This document shows positions 46,530 through 58,327 of a stretch of DNA of 64,000 bases, piece after piece (the stretch's first letter is position 1; the number at the start of each line of letters is the position of its first letter). The notes below the pieces were generated by a model. The model did not search any database, was not told the DNA's origin, and saw only the letters and a list, made by a program, of their open reading frames with translations. Both the position numbers and the translations under genes were made by a program. Origin of the DNA: Galerina marginata (lineage: Eukaryota; Basidiomycota; Agaricomycetes; Agaricales; Galerinaceae); assembly GCA_023014335.1 (NCBI GenBank), contig JAECYW010000014.1:124001-188000 (forward strand). The letters are read 5' to 3'.

Positions 46530-48720
46530 TTACTTTGGTTTATTTTTCTGTCTTCGGCACCAGAAACTTAGCATATGATAATATCTATGTAGTCTATACA
46601 TATGTAGTCTATACCCTCAATATTTGATAAATTCTGGAAAGAATGTTCAGCCAAAACGCCAACGATTTTTCAACGTGCCACACGTACCTTCAGCCCACAT
46701 TGGGATCGGCCGTCGTCTATATCCTGCACAAACTCCTAAGTACTGGCAAGTCTCCAGTGGCGCCAAAGAGACAATCGAATGCGACAGCTCGTTCTGCGGC
46801 TCATCTATTCCTGTTCGTTTTCCCGATTTTTCAATGGCTGCAGTTCCGCCCTCCATAGTTAGCCACTTGAGACAGGTTTCTTGTCGTCGTTCGAGTTTTC
46901 TCTGCTGACCCAAACTCGGATCAATTCTACGAGAAGGAGAAGAGGGTTTGGAAATCAGCCCAAACCGCAAACCCTCCCCAACGAGGTTCACCTACCTTCA
47001 TCTGCATCGACCATCCTCCGTCCAATTTCATCGGCCCAGTTGCGAACACGCGAACACCCAAGCAAGTCTTCCATGGCCGTCAGAAATCATAACCGAATTC
47101 GTGACCTTGCTGGTTTTGCACTCATCGAGTCACAGCCCAGCTTGTCATCAATTCCATGAGTCGGGCCTTCGTGTCGTTCTCTGAGCTTAATTCGCTGACC
47201 CCAGCCGGGACCGACTCTATGAAGAAGAAACTTCAGCCACCATGTCGGCCCGTCTCAGAAAGACCGCGTACATTCAGGCCACACCTGCCATCCTATCAAT
47301 CCTCGCAGACGCAGGGGCGTTACAAGCGCGAACCTCCGCATACGACCAAGTTTTCGGCGGAAAGCTTCACGTTATAAACACGATCGTCAACCGGTGTTTT
47401 CTGTGAACTGACGACTTTCTTCTTCCATGCGGTCAAATATCACCTGCAGACACTCGATTTGCTTATGAGGTGGCTTGATCTTTGCGCAGGGGTAAATTTT
47501 GGAGCGTCAATGTTGGGTATCGATATTCAGTATGAAAGTCGAATGGGCTTGTTCAAACGAAGGGCGAGCGTTTCTTTGGAAAGAAGCAGCGGAAAGTCAG
47601 AAAGGTATGTGGTCCGATTCCATCCTCTTGATCGGTCATAGCAGAGATACCCTCAGGCTGTTTTCAGTGCTACTATCTTTTCCTGCTCCCAGTCTTACCA
47701 ACCAGGGAGGTGATTTTCAGTTTCGTAGTTGTTGGAGGCGAGATTGAAATGGCATTAACGACCGTGTTCGAGATGGATGCGCCGCTGGAAAGCAAGCTCA
47801 GAAGCCTTGGTAGATGGTATCAAGGAAAAGTGTCGAGCAATGAGGAGGACATAAGATAAGAGAGAATTGAGTCCAGTCCAGTCTTGTTCGGCGGAGCGGG
47901 TTCATCGGTGGTCCAAAGTCCTTCGATCAATTCCGGGCTTGCTGTTGGCCATGTATTTCCCGTTTTCGCGACGTCTCGTATCCATACTGAGCCCGTATAT
48001 GTGTTGAGGAGAGGAGGAGGAAAAATTGCGTTGGACAATGTTAAGGGTTTCGTGTTTTCCTCCTGACGACAACCAGGGTCACCACCAGCGATTACGAGGA
48101 ATGAAAAGGTGGTTGACGGCGATCGCAGCGATTGCTACAAGGTTTTTAACGAACCACACCGATGACCCTCGTACTCCACGTCGCCCGCTATGAACATCAA
48201 TGAATAGACAAACAAGGCGGCTCGGGCTGGATGACCCTAGGGTTTGTCTACGCAGAGCTCGCTCTTGAATTTGCACCTAAGCTCTTCAGCCACGTTCGCC
48301 AGAGCTCGAGACTTCGGAATTAGAGCTGAAACCTTGTCGTCGTTGTGTTTGAAGGGCTATTTTGAAGTACAGTCTATCAGAGAAAGAACGAGCATCGCGC
48401 GTGAAAAGGTCGCGACACTGTCGTTCAAGGCATTAGAAGTCGATAATAAGATGGAAAAGCGAAAATTATTTTGCCTGTGGCCGTGTATATTACAGTATAA
48501 CGATTGAGCGCGTCGTGGTGGATTGCAAAGACAGTAGGAGCACAGCCACAGCAACGGTTGGTTCTAAAAATACACGTCTGTGGCAGGCTGATTTGTTCCC
48601 CTTTCCCATTCTCAGTCGCAAATATTCTTGGGGATTCACTTGCCCTCTTTTTTAATCTAAAATGACAGGATCGGATTGGAATTCTGTTTTTCACTCCGTC
48701 TTCTGATTTCAAGTGCTTTC
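46530..48720 (-). repeat. Downstream module 4, the last copy of the cluster
   Basis: Same order as the other modules: minus-strand exon-like units near 46690, 46997 and 47272; the piece LERRQETCLKWLTMEGGTAA (46800-46870 minus), which resembles LKRRLKGLTSRMELQ at about 16200-16240 minus; the G-rich part at 47770-48060; and the end unit at 48395-48560 (GAGCGCGTCGTGGTGGAT). Related sequence stops near 48.7-48.9 kb. Confidence 0.6.
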
Positions 48721-50593
48721 AAAGAATCAAACCGAGGGTAAGCCATCGTTATCCATTGGCAGGAATGAAAGTGTGTCAATGACTCAAAACGCTTCCACCG
48801 GTATCGATATGCGACAGGTTTACTGTTCCTGCAATGAAGGGCTATCGGCAACCTCGGAAGGTGCTCATCCTCACCTTGTTAGCGGTCCATACTCAAGCCG
48901 ACGATGACCAACAACTATTACGAGACCTTATGTAATAAGGACTCGTCTTTACCCGATGTGAGGAATTGGATCCTCCTGCATTTCTGTTACCCGGTTTGTA
49001 TGGTGCTGTTTACGATTTCTCGGTAGTTAAAGTACCCGAGCCGGTCCAATCCGCAAGGTAATCAACGTCTCTTCGTTTTTTGTTTGAGAATGGCAAGGGG
49101 TACTCGGGATCTTTATAACGGACCCGGGGTTGGGTGGTTGGTTCGGCCGTCAGGCCGCTAAATTTTTTTTTGACCTACCTATTTTTTGACGGAAAATAGC
49201 GGAAAACCTCTCTGCAAAGAGGCCAATGTCTGTAGAATATTTGTAGAATGGCTTTAATCATTGTTACACCACTGGTAATCTGAAATTATCTCACAAACCT
49301 ACCATTGAGCTGTTTTATTTGGCTCAAGAGTCAAGACCGCTGTATTACTGGAGAATCATTTCCATAATGTCAATTTTCTATGCATCAGGCTGACGGGTTC
49401 AGCGACTGTGCCAGTGTACATACATTGGTAGCCAAAAGCTGGAAATGCCGTTCAAGTACGGTGTCGCCGCCGCGTTGGGGACTCGCGGCTCAGCCAAAAG
49501 TACCGTGATGACATAATATTTCCTAATATAGGTGTGTGCCTGATTACGTTGGCTGGTTGGTTCAACAAATCTCCGCTAAAAAAAAATTGGAACCCCAGGT
49601 CCAATTTTTTAATTTTCGAACCCCCTTGGAGAATGGTGGATGTCGCTGAATTTATCGGTTATGGTTCGGAATGAGACTAAACATAATGGAGTGTTTCTCT
49701 CAGTTAATTGGATGTTATGTGATTCGTTTGTTGGCCGTTTTTAGACGTTTTGTTATCTGGATGCCCTTTGCACGAAGTCGGCATTGACTACTATCAACGT
49801 GTTTTTTGAGGTGTGTTTTGCATTCTTCTTGATCTTCGATGCTTTTCAATGCCTGTCCATTGACTGATTGTCGTATCTTTGTGGTGAGGCATTCAGGGTC
49901 TTTTGGATCGAGCAGAAATTGTTTCTGTCATTCAAATTTGGGAGTATTAAGGTGTGTTTTAAATTCGGGTCATGCTACTATATTTTTGACCTTCTATCGC
50001 GTCTTTCATACGTCGGGAGAGACTGATGGTCGGACTTGAGATAGTTCATGGGTTTCGGCCCGATTGGGGTTTTTGTTATTGCAGATTTTGTTACATGTCG
50101 CAGATGACAGGGTGATTGTTTTGGGAGTTTTGGTACAGTCGACAGTGTGTAAATAGTCGGGCCGAAAGAGGGAATATTGAATCCATTTTAGGATTTTGGT
50201 GTCATTGCGGATTTCTTCCGCGGTGGACACTCGAGCGAACTATGTCACTACAATATTGATCAGGACGCACGTCGGTTAAGTTTCAAATTTTTAAATTCAG
50301 ACGTATTCGGACGGAAGGATCGCTATGGTTGTCAACGTCAAGTCAGGCAGTCAACGAGGTTCGCGACCTTCTCGAAGAATTCACTTTGTTAACATGCATT
50401 TTTGAGCTTACTGTTTGACATATTCTGATGGCACTGTGCTGAAGTTAGGTTGGGCAGGCAAAGCGTTCTAGAGTCATTCTCTCTGTTCATTTAGTTACCG
50501 TATCATTTGTACCTATAAGTACGGCGAGAACTTCGTGGTATTCATATTGAGGACATTCCCACTTTTCTTCTGATTATAGTTCGCAGAGTAGTC
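48721..50593. other. Intergenic, AT-richer, with two small hairpin-forming motifs
   Basis: No gene is supported. At 49125-49195 a GGTTGGTTCGGCCGTCAGG stretch is followed by CCGCTAAATTTT and, 40 bases on, AAAATAGCGG. At 49546-49620 a related GGCTGGTTGGTTC is followed by CCGCTAAAAAAAAATTGGA and its complement TCCAATTTTTT. This looks like a small repeated element, not classified. Confidence 0.4.
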
Positions 50594-51722
50594 ATGAAAC
50601 GTGAGTCTCTTTGGCGAAAATCTAGTGATAGTTGCTTAACATTTCATGTCGCAGGAAGGAGCTCCGTCAACTTGCGTATCAGACAATCGGAGCGAATTCG
50701 AAGAATGATATGCGCACCTGCTGGGGCAACGTTTCAGACCTCTGGTCGGATGGTTTACGACGTTCCAGAGCTCTTAGGGTTGATTGTTGATGAAATGAGC
50801 TGGAGAAGTCTGGTCGCCTTCGGAAATTCAAGCAAATATGGACAGGAAATAATGCGAAAGATCGTTCGTCGAAGGATCAAGTACCTTCTCAAGCCATTTA
50901 TATCCAGCGTCGCCAATCTTGAAGGTTTTTTCACGTTACTCAGAGTAACGGAAGCTGGCATTGTCGGGTCCCTCGCGTGGTCGGTAATGGCGGCCGTCGG
51001 AGTAAAGAATGAACCGCGTTTTTTAAACGACCTTAACATCGTGGTGCCTAGGGGTGGTCACCGTCTTTGGTATTGGATGCAATTCCTTGCGGGCTTGGGT
51101 TACACTCGGATTATGTATGACGATGCCTCGGGGACCGATGAGGCGGTCAGTATGCGAACTCTGACCTTCGAATCAGCGGTAAGAATTTCTATTGGTAGCT
51201 TTCGGAGTATCGCCTGACTTATATTCTTAGGGTTATTCAATCACCGTAACCGAGAGCAAGACCTCGTCCATCGTTCCTGTTGTTATTTCTTCGCCTTTGA
51301 CATCTATGATGAATGTTGTCACATACTGGCGCATTTATTGTTTCCTACCTGCTCTTTTTGGCAGGAGGATCGCAGTGGAAACGATCAATAATCGAGTAAC
51401 CATCATCGAGAAATTGGATCTAAATCATCGCGGCATCAAATTGCATACCTTATCGTCTGTCAATAGGTGGGGTGAAGATTGTGGGAAGTCGTGTCCGGGT
51501 ATATGGAGGCGAACAAAAGGTTTGGCAGGCGTCGGTATAGCTCGATGGGGGGGGATGCAGGGTGGTTCGGCCTTAGACGATTCGGATATTCCGTCGGCGG
51601 TTGAAGAGCTGGGAAAGGTCAATATGAAGTGGAGGATTAGTTGGTCGTGCGTGAATCATAAGTGTTGTCACTATAGCTTGCTCTGGGATTCGTTCGATGC
51701 ATATAGGGAGCGTTTGTATTAG
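50594..51722 (+). CDS. F-box-like protein with a GS...DLNIVVP core, copy 1
   Basis: Exons 50594-50600, 50655-51178 and 51231-51722 give 340 residues. A basic start (MKRRSSVNLRIRQSERIRR) is followed by an F-box-like helix (VYDVPELLGLIVDEMSWRSL, about 37-56), then TEAGIVGSLAWSVMAA (about 101-116) and LNDLNIVVPRGG (about 126-137), GYT, LTFES, GYSITVTESKTSS, and a cysteine-bearing end: CGKSC, WRRTKGLAGVGIARWGG, CVNHKCC. The paralogue at 56226-57342 keeps all of these. I recognise it as an unnamed agaricomycete family. The GS...D-x-N/D spacing recalls nucleotidyltransferase folds, which is inference only. The first intron (54 nt) is in frame and without stop, so its splicing rests on comparison with the paralogue. 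Confidence 0.75.
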
Positions 51723-54142
51723 TTATAATATTTTCGTTAAAGTGAAATGCCTGCACTCCCTTTTTTTAATCACGAGTCTCGAGGCGTGATCGCAGTGTGA
51801 GTGGACCAGTGGACGTTTTTGGTATTTGAGAATCCGATCCTCTGGATCGGGCTGCCAAGCATCGAAACATTCCATTAATACTCAGCTCACGTGCACGACG
51901 ATTTTCAATTTGGCGAATCTATATTTAGGTATACCGGCGTCAGTTTTTTGGTGCTTATATTGTAACTTTGTAGTAAGTAGGTGTTCTAAGTGAATAACGG
52001 GGTTATATGGTTTTCAAGTATTATTATTAATGATTATAATAATTATTGAGCCGTTGGGGCGAGAACGCTCTCGCGCATTCCATCAATCATAACACTCACA
52101 CCGTCGACTACTATGCCTCCTCAATGAAGTTCTGATGCTCCATTGGTGTGTACAGCTGGAACGCCATACAGGATTTGATCGTTCTCATTTCGTGAGTATT
52201 TTCATTAGTTTTTTGAATCTCTTGCTCACATTTATGCCGTTCCAACTTCCATACCTCGCGGACTGAGGAAGTCTACAATTGGACTGCGTGTATGTTTCGT
52301 AGCAATGGCTGTTGCCTTGGCGGGAAGCATCTATTCCACCCTTTGGGCCGAATGACGAACCGGAGTATCAGAATAGGGCGTTCGACAAAGGAAATTAGTC
52401 TGGGTAATAGAGGAATTGGAATACTACAGTGCTAGACTGGTGTTTATGAATGGAACAGAGGACCTCGAGTGGGAAACGCCCGGTATGTCGATAGTTTTTC
52501 ATTTGATTCAAATGAGTTTTTAAGGAATTTCCAGCTTTTATCTTCACATCGTAGAGATAAAAGAATGACTATTTTGGTTGTACTTAATGTGAAAACCGAG
52601 TAGAAATACATTTAGGTCATGAAAGCATCGTGTTTTTAGCTTTGTGCCCGTGACACGGATATTAATTGTACCAGGTTTCGTTTAAAGGGGATTCTTTTTT
52701 GTCAGAGTTCTCAGTGACTCTCGAGATTATCGTTAGTCGATGAATCTCGTCGTTTTTTATTCCGAAGATGTACGGCATGCACCTTAAATGTACGTCAGTC
52801 AGCCTCGGCTACAAAGTGATTTATTTTGGGCGGAAGCGTGTAGTCAGCGCGGGCTTACTTTGCGCGACGCATCAGTGCGTGCTGACTGAGGAGTATCATG
52901 GCGCAGTGTTTCAGGAAGTATTCCTGACTGGCTTGATGGGCCATTTGCAGGCTTATAGGTGATCTAAATGTTATAGAAATTTGGACCAAGAGGAGGGATA
53001 ACTCTAGGGATCAGTAGAATTGTGTAGGTGAGTATTCTGGTGTGAGATTATCCGTAGGTAGTCCGGGGTGAATTGAATGGATAGGTAGAATAATGAAGTA
53101 ATCTAAAGTAGTGATCAGATTGGTTTAGATATGTCAGCGAAAGCTTATGTGGATATTACGCCTGCCGGATCTACTGATTGTAGCAAATCTGACATGAGCC
53201 GCAAAGGGTGGGAGGGAGACATGCCCGCTGACCATCGAGCTAGAGGTTTTCACAGCTTGGGTTTAGTCGAAATTGGGTTTGACAAGCCATAGCGGGCATC
53301 AGCGATGATTCCGTGAATTAGTGTTGAGGTTGGGAGTCGAGGCTTGAGAGGAGGACGACGTTGGAGGCGCTCCAACGAGTACGGCTGCCGTTTTCAGAGT
53401 TAACAAAAAAAGATGTTTACTTTCCGAAAATGCCATCGAGCCACACAGAGATGTGATCTTAACTCTTTGTTCATGCTTCACTATATGGTTGATTTGGAGT
53501 CTCGCGGATATGCAATAGATGTAAATGGCAGCGACGCTTTTGATCCGGCAGCGGCCAGCGCAATATACTAAACGGGCTTAGCTGTTTCCATTTTGAGTTT
53601 TTTTACAGAAATCATCATTCATCGGGTGAGCAAGTAAATCCTTCGATGTCATGGAGTAGTCCAGCATTGTGTGTTTAGTAATTAGTAAGCCTCAAGGGGA
53701 TGAGGATGTGAATTTTTTTTGGTTGACTGTCGGATCCGGTGCTGACAATACGGGTCTATTTACTGAACTTCTAGTCTTCTGGGCTGTGTATTTATTCCTA
53801 TATTGCCTAAGGGCGAACCATTAGATTTCTGTATCTATACTTGAATTGTCTCTGTGCTTTGGGAATTTTGTTCGGTCAAAATAGGACGTTGATCGACAGT
53901 TGGTGATCAAATTTTTTAGATATGTATTATTGGGAAGTAGGAGACATGCGTTATCTACGTGTGACGTCCTCAACGTTGTGGAGGTGACGGAGTGGAGTTG
54001 GCGGAAAAGCTATAGATAATAGAAACGCGCAGCCATTCATCTGATTTACGAGGAGGGGAATTAAGTTCCGATATTTTCAACGTTTGTAGAATTGTGAATT
54101 GAGTGGTATCTATCGTACTTAGCGTGAGTGCATTGATACTTA
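51723..54142. other. Long intergenic stretch, no gene supported
   Basis: AT-rich. Only short frames are open (52768-52962 plus, 53299-53481 minus), without motifs or splice chains. The 3' side of the F-box-like gene and the 3' side of the TEA gene face each other here. Confidence 0.5.
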
Positions 54143-55197
54143 TTATGACTCTATGAGGGGATAACCACCTTCAGAGGAACATAGTTGGTCCCAAAATGTG
54201 GGAACGAGCTGCACGCCATATCGCCATTGTGATGATGGGTTTGGTGGCGAGTTCGGAAATAAAACTGCGTTTTCTATGTGGACAGGAGATGTGTTGTCGG
54301 TGGTGTATACCGCAAAGGTCGTTTCTGGTAATAAGGGGATTGGCGACAGAAATTGGACGAAATTGTTTAGGAATGGCAGTGGATGGCTTTGGATGTTTGT
54401 AGTTAATGTGTGACGGGGCGGTAGCGAGGCAAGTGGCGCGAGCTGGATACTTAACGACGAAGTGTAAGCAAAAGTTGCGAAGTTGATCGTTGGGGGAGGG
54501 AATGGCCACAGGGTACTTTGCATCTTTATCTCGATATACTTCGGCCCCGGCGCTGAGTCTGAGCAAATTTCTTCTTCTTGGATAATAGGATTCGGTGGGT
54601 AGGGGTTTCCACAGTCGATTTTGGTAGTCGAGGATGTATTCTTGGCGGAGTTCTTGCAATACAATATATCGAGTACTTGACTCACGTTAATATTCTGACG
54701 GAACACAGGGTAATGAGTCAACGCACTTTCTTTCTCTTTGCAAGAAGAGCGAAGCTGCTGAATGCGGCTGCCGACCTGCTTTGGTGTTCGATAGACTCCA
54801 GTGTTTTCGTAGATGAAATCCGAGATGATTCTGTTGCGCATTGGTAAGCGTTTGTAGGATTTTTCCCTACTCCAAGTAACGAATTCAGGCTTGTATAACT
54901 GCAAGCCTAGATGTTGTTAGCTGCGTTTTTGCCATGGTAGATCTTTGAGTACCTCTAAGGAAGGCAGACTCTCTGATTCTGACTCAGAAAATACGCCGGC
55001 CAAAAGGATGTCGTGAAAACTCACACATTCGGTGGCCAAACTGCCTCTTTGTCTCCCTTAAGAATTTTCCAGCCTTTTCGGCCAGTAGCGACCCGTTGTG
55101 CGGCGTCGCGTCTACACTCCTCCTCAGAGGGCGTGTAAGATAAGCCCTCCACCGTAGTCATCATTGACGTGTAGCCCAGATTATTGGTGACTTCCAT
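54143..55197 (-). CDS. TEA/ATTS-domain transcription factor
   Basis: Exons, read downward, are 55025-55197, 54953-54978 (26 nt) and 54143-54906. They join in frame to about 320 residues. The TEA domain runs across all three: WKILKGDKEAVWPPNV, IRESAFLRGLQLYKPE, then RLPMRNRIISDFIYENTGVY and RTPKQVGSRIQQLRSSC, which contains the DNA-recognition helix K-Q-V-G-S-R-I-Q-Q-L. The family (TEAD in animals, AbaA and Tec1 in fungi) controls differentiation by binding CATTCC-like sites. The C-terminal part reads FVQFLSPIPLLPETTFAVYT and WRYGVQLVPTFWDQLC, a layout I remember from basidiomycete members. An additional intron after LRSSC (GTGCGTTGAC... to about 54660) is possible, because that stretch looks unlike the rest. 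I chose ATG 55197 (MEVTNNLGYTSMM). The target genes are unknown. Confidence 0.85.
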
Positions 55198-56225
55198 AAC
55201 TGAGCCGGGACCTCTTGTAGGCTTGCGAGAACGGTGAGAGGAGGAGATACGAGAGGAGCAAGTGGGTGGCGGGTAGGAGGGAGGAAAAACTTGTTTTAAA
55301 AGGACTAAGCCTTTAATATATAAGAGTTGTTTACTGTCTGAAGGGGTGGGAACGTGAGGAAAACAAGAGGTGGTCACAAAAGGTGCTATAGAAGGTGCAC
55401 CAACCGTCTAAAGATGGGTCTAAGATCACGTTGTTGACCGATCGATCCCAGAGGAGCGGTCTTAGATCCATGTATGGAGAAATTCATATTATAATGACGT
55501 TTTTTTGCGCTAAAGTTGTGCAGCTTGTGTTGGTGTGAAGTGCTTGTCTGGTATGCGACAAATTTTGGACGTCAATTTGCCTGGGCTAGGAAAGGACTTG
55601 GATTTATCGAATTAACTTATATTGTTGCTCCTTTTAATATTCTGAGATATTTGGGCCGCATACGTTCTTTAGAATAATTATAGTGAGTGTTTTTCCAATC
55701 TTTACCTTATGAAATCTTGATTTTTGAAGCTTCAGGGATGGCGTTTTCTAATGTGATTTAATGTCAACGATGAGTAGGCTTTCCGTGGCGCAGCGGACCG
55801 GATAATTATTATGGTCTACGTTCAATGGCCTCAAAGTGTATTCTAAGAAATGGGTTTCAGCTTTCTTTTCAAAACGTGTGAGAAGTAAAGGTGGAAGTAC
55901 CCAGTACATGTTTCTTGGTGGTGCCATTAGATTCGCATATCAACGCTCACCATGCGTCCGATCTGGGAAGAAGTGTAGTGCGCGGGAATTCAGTTCTGGT
56001 AATCTGTTTAGACGGTGATAGCTAGGATCGTAAGTTGAAGAGTGGTAGGCGCTTGTATTGACCGGGCCGAGAACGCGGGAATGTTCCGGGAAGTAAGAAT
56101 TTTGATATGTGGTGCGCCTTAGGCGATTATACAAACGGAGTCAGGCCGCTAAGTTGAAACTACTATGCCGAAGTTGGAAAGTAATATACTGTGCATTGTT
56201 ATAGGGAGAAGTATAAGCTACAGAG
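55198..56225. other. Upstream region of the TEA gene, no gene supported
   Basis: An open frame continues upstream of ATG 55197 to 55377 but is probably 5' untranslated. A short frame at 55836-56018 has no motifs. GTCAGGCCGCTAA at about 56140 recurs at about 49146. Confidence 0.45.
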
Positions 56226-57342
56226 TTAACATAATCTTCTGCGGTTCAAATCGTACGAATTATAATATGACGCGAAGTTCGGGCACTCGGTATTCTCACA
56301 GATGTAACCGATCCTATACTTCTTGTTTGTCCTGCCGAGTTCCTCTTCGGCGTCAATGAAACCCGGTCCCTTGGCCTCGATATTTATTCCCGTGCCTCCC
56401 CATCTAGCTATACCAACACCTGGCAGGCCTTTTGTACGTCTCCAGACTCCATTGCATTCTTCTTTACACGCTCCTGTCTGCTGTGGTGGGAGGGTTGACC
56501 ATAGTAGGTGGATTCCGCGTCTGGCAAGGCCTGGCAAGTTCGTTGCCGTGTTATCGGCATTAAGGCACCTCTGTGCAGTTCGCATTGAAAAAAGCGTAGG
56601 AAAGAAGCAGTAGATTCGATGGGCGGTGACCAAGTTCATCATAGAAGTTAGCGAACAAGATAAGATGACTGGTGTAATCGATGATGTCTTGCTCTCGGTG
56701 ACAGTAATAAAACGACCCTGCATTGCGTGTCAAATTTAGTGTTAAGGCTGAGTTGGAGAAGCTTACCGCGGAGTGAAATGTCAATGTTCGTCTACATGTC
56801 GAAATTCGGTTCCCCCAATCGCGTCTGTAGTATACTGTGGTATATCCAATTTTGACTAGAAATTCCATCCAATGCCAAGTGCGAAGGCCTCCATTTGGAA
56901 CAACAATGTTGAGATCGTTGATGGGCATGATTTTGTGTTCCACGGCCATGACGGACCATGCAAGCGACCCAACGATACCACCATTGGTGAGGCTGAGAAA
57001 TTTAAAAAAGGTAACGAAGTTCTCCGACGGTTCTGGAAGGAATGGCTTGACGTGGATGTAGATCCTCTCTCGAATCATCCTGTAAACAAGTCGACGGGCA
57101 TAATAACTTGAATTTCCCAACTTCACCAGACTCGCCCAGGTCATCTCAGACGCAATTGTCTCTAATAATTCCGGAATGTCGTAGACCATGCGGCCAAAGG
57201 TCTGATAACAAGTGCCGGGTGGTGCGCTTAGTTTGCGCGATATCCGGGTCGACTGCCGCCTTTTCTCAACCATGTTTACTGAAAGCTTCTCGTTAGTTGA
57301 TGACTGTGTTTTGAAAAAGACATGAAACTGACCACTCGCCAT
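56226..57342 (-). CDS. F-box-like protein with a GS...DLNIVVP core, copy 2
   Basis: Exons, read downward, are 57336-57342, 56767-57278 and 56226-56717 (336 residues). The last exon has exactly the length of its partner in copy 1 (492 nt). Motifs are VYDIPELLETIASEMTWASL, NGGIVGSLAWSVMA, NDLNIVVPNGG, LTFHSA, ITVTESKTSSI, and at the end CKEEC, WRRTKGLPGVGIARWGG and CENTEC. The shared C-x3-C and C-x4-C pairs suggest a metal site. The first intron (57 nt, donor GTGGTC) is weak. Alternatively translation starts at ATG 57273 (MVEKRRQSTRISR) or runs through the in-frame intron from 57342. The gene is convergent to copy 1 and is separated from it by the TEA gene and intergenic DNA. Confidence 0.75.
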
Positions 57343-58327
57343 ATTACTGAGAAGTAAACTGTAACGGCGTATGCGACACTAATTTATTCTACCCTATTTA
57401 TATCGGAAAGAAGTTTTAGGGCGTCATCGGCGTAAAGACTACTTGTTAGAAGAGAGAGTTAGTATACTGCTTAATTTAGCTGACAGGCAGACAATAAAAT
57501 TTATCTGAGTAGTTAAGGGTTCATGAGTTGGATAGGACTTCTTCCTGCACTTCTTGGATCGTTGGAATGGACGATGAATTTTTCGGCCATCGAAGTCCGC
57601 ATTTTTGGCGAGAGGAAGCCAATCGCAGGTCATTGCGATGTTTTCGGGACTGGAGGTATGTAAATAATGTAACTAGCCGAGGACTCTTAATCCTGTGTCA
57701 TTATTTCAACTGCGACTTGTCCCCGGAATTCGTGTTTTGAAATTGTCCGATAGTAACCCCACCATAGTAGGGATGTTATCTGTCAGGTATGCACGGGGCG
57801 TCAGTTATCATTTAACAAATATATCGGATAACAAGCGAAAGACTAAAATTCGGGATTCTCAGAAGCAAGAGACTGGTAGAATGGAAAATTTTCTAGACGT
57901 TCCGTCGGCGCGTCGCAGGAGTTTGTTGTGGCTGGAGATGATGTCACTTACGATGGCTCGGTTACCTGTCCAAAACTGTATTGATGACTGCTATATATGG
58001 TAGTTAGCGCCCTGTCGCCGTCCCATCGGCTTTTTGTTGATCGTCGGAGGAGAAGTATATCCATTTTAAATTCATAGTTAGAATATAGATTTATTTCTCT
58101 ACAAGCTGTCTGTCAAGGAGATACTGCGAAGTATGACTGACTACAAGTCGGTTGTGGTGCGGATTCTTGTAAATTACTCCTTCGGAAGTCGTTGCCTGAC
58201 GGAGGCGAAAGTACTAAAGGGAAAACAAATAAGAGAAGAAAAAGGAATGTCAGGACGTAGACGTCTGAGATATTAGTGCCTATTAGAATGCCTATAATCG
58301 ATTGGGCCCGAGTTTAGTAGCAACTAG
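57343..58327. other. Intergenic, no gene supported
   Basis: The plus frames at 57528-57740 and 57695-58003 are open but carry no recognisable domain. An exon chain through them (for example around 57655-57790) cannot be confirmed. Confidence 0.4.

Noticed and set aside
55783..55850. tRNA-like start with an A-box match (TGGCGCAGCGG)
   Set aside because: The bases after it do not give a B box with the right spacing, nor a matching acceptor or anticodon stem.
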